The translations under genes and the position numbers were made by a program. Below the pieces are notes generated by a model. It was given only the letters and a program-made list of their open reading frames with translations. It did no database searches and had not been told where the DNA came from. From Coleofasciculus sp. FACHB-T130 (GTDB lineage Bacteria; Cyanobacteriota; Cyanobacteriia; Cyanobacteriales; FACHB-T130), in assembly GCF_014695375.1 (NCBI RefSeq), contig NZ_JACJOG010000005.1, positions 123,618 through 187,617 of the forward strand: DNA of 64,000 nucleotides. Direction: 5' to 3'. Of this stretch, positions 63,589 to 64,000 are shown piece after piece; the stretch's first letter is position 1, and each line of letters opens with the position of its first letter.

Positions 63589-64000
63589 CTAATTGCGATC
63601 GCGCTTTCGTTTGCGTTCTTTTTCCTTCTTCTTTGCCTCGTCGAGAATTTTCTTCACTTTTGCCTTAATTTCGTTGTGTCGCGCTACTCCTTCATAGGCA
63701 TAGCGGTTGTAGCCGTTAGTCTGAATTAAACTTTCTAAATAGCGAGTCCGCTCATCGGTGATCGGGTGCGTGGAAAGCCAACTGAAGATCGGGCGATCGC
63801 GATCTTGCTTGCTTAGCGTCACCATCAGATTCCGCATCCCATCCGCCGCATAGCCGGTAGCACTGAGAATGCGAGTTCCGAGAATATCCGCCTGTCGTTC
63901 CATGTCACGGCTGTAGTCAAAAACAATCAGATTGGTGACGGTATTCCCAGCATAAGGAATAAATCCGGTCACGCTAGCCGTCAGATTTCCTTGCGTGACT
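63589..64000 (-). CDS. M48 family zinc metalloprotease, C-terminal part (cut by window end)
   Basis: The frame is open to base 64000, so the N-terminus with the HExxH site is outside. Visible: DYSRDMERQADILGTRIL, which provides the third zinc ligand Glu, and FSWLSTHPITDERTRYL. The end is lysine-rich (KKKEKERKRKRDRN). Probably a membrane-associated or periplasmic M48 protease of the HtpX/BepA type. Confidence 0.88.
   Translation of the reverse strand, partial: VTQGNLTASVTGFIPYAGNTVTNLIVFDYSRDMERQADILGTRILSATGYAADGMRNLMVTLSKQDRDRPIFSWLSTHPITDERTRYLESLIQTNGYNRYAYEGVARHNEIKAKVKKILDEAKKKEKERKRKRDRN

Overview
The window is cyanobacterial chromosome. Evidence: very frequent HIP1 octamers (GCGATCGC) in genes and spacers, a ferredoxin-type narB/nirA pair behind NtcA-type promoters, heptanucleotide (STRR) repeats, and families typical of the phylum (SLH-porin N-terminus, TIGR02587/02588, DUF2993, nitrate-reductase-associated protein). 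No rRNA, tRNA, CRISPR array, transposase or phage gene was recognised. The order cannot be fixed from sequence alone; the repeat load suggests a large, probably filamentous, genome.

Layout. 1-2637: 3' part of a GAF/PAS/GGDEF/EAL protein. 2691-9474: an AAA ATPase/TOPRIM-like pair next to cobN, then nanE. 9697-16635: a small membrane ORF, a proline-rich membrane protein, a Tat-exported phosphatase, a Septu-type ATPase/HNH defence pair and three exported proteins of unknown function. 17178-26860: a coherent locus with Mrp, a HEAT-repeat protein, an AprB-like ferredoxin, an AprA-like flavoprotein, a divergent LysR regulator fused to a substrate-binding domain, and a complete NitT/TauT-type ABC transporter. 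27389-29252: histidine kinase and receiver-only regulator. 29574-40269: small and stress-type genes, including two hairpin-led tandem paralogues, two tandem hemerythrin proteins, an SDR, a FAD-Rieske oxidoreductase and a short SLH porin-like protein. 40633-45628: PfpI protease, serpin, the TIGR02587/88 pair, an amidase and a nitrate-reductase-associated protein. 45770-54243: ClC channel, NrtP-type transporter, narB and nirA. 55004-64000: adenylate cyclase, a molybdopterin-fold lipoprotein, a thioredoxin-like protein, a coiled-coil gene behind an SOS-box-like palindrome, two methyltransferases, PhoX, a beta-hydroxyacid dehydrogenase and a cut M48 peptidase.

How the genes work together. Nitrate enters by NrtP, NarB reduces it to nitrite and NirA to ammonium; nrtP and nirA each carry GTAN8TAC-N22-TAN3T, so NtcA should induce them together under nitrogen limitation. 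The most interesting block is 17178-26860. The regulator carries, inside the cytoplasm, a paralogue of the transporter's own periplasmic binding protein, and an AprAB-like redox pair sits beside it with a possible Fe-S loading protein (Mrp). I infer an uncharacterised uptake and oxidation/reduction pathway, perhaps for an organosulfur compound; the substrate is unknown. Two ATPase-nuclease modules near the left end look like anti-phage systems.
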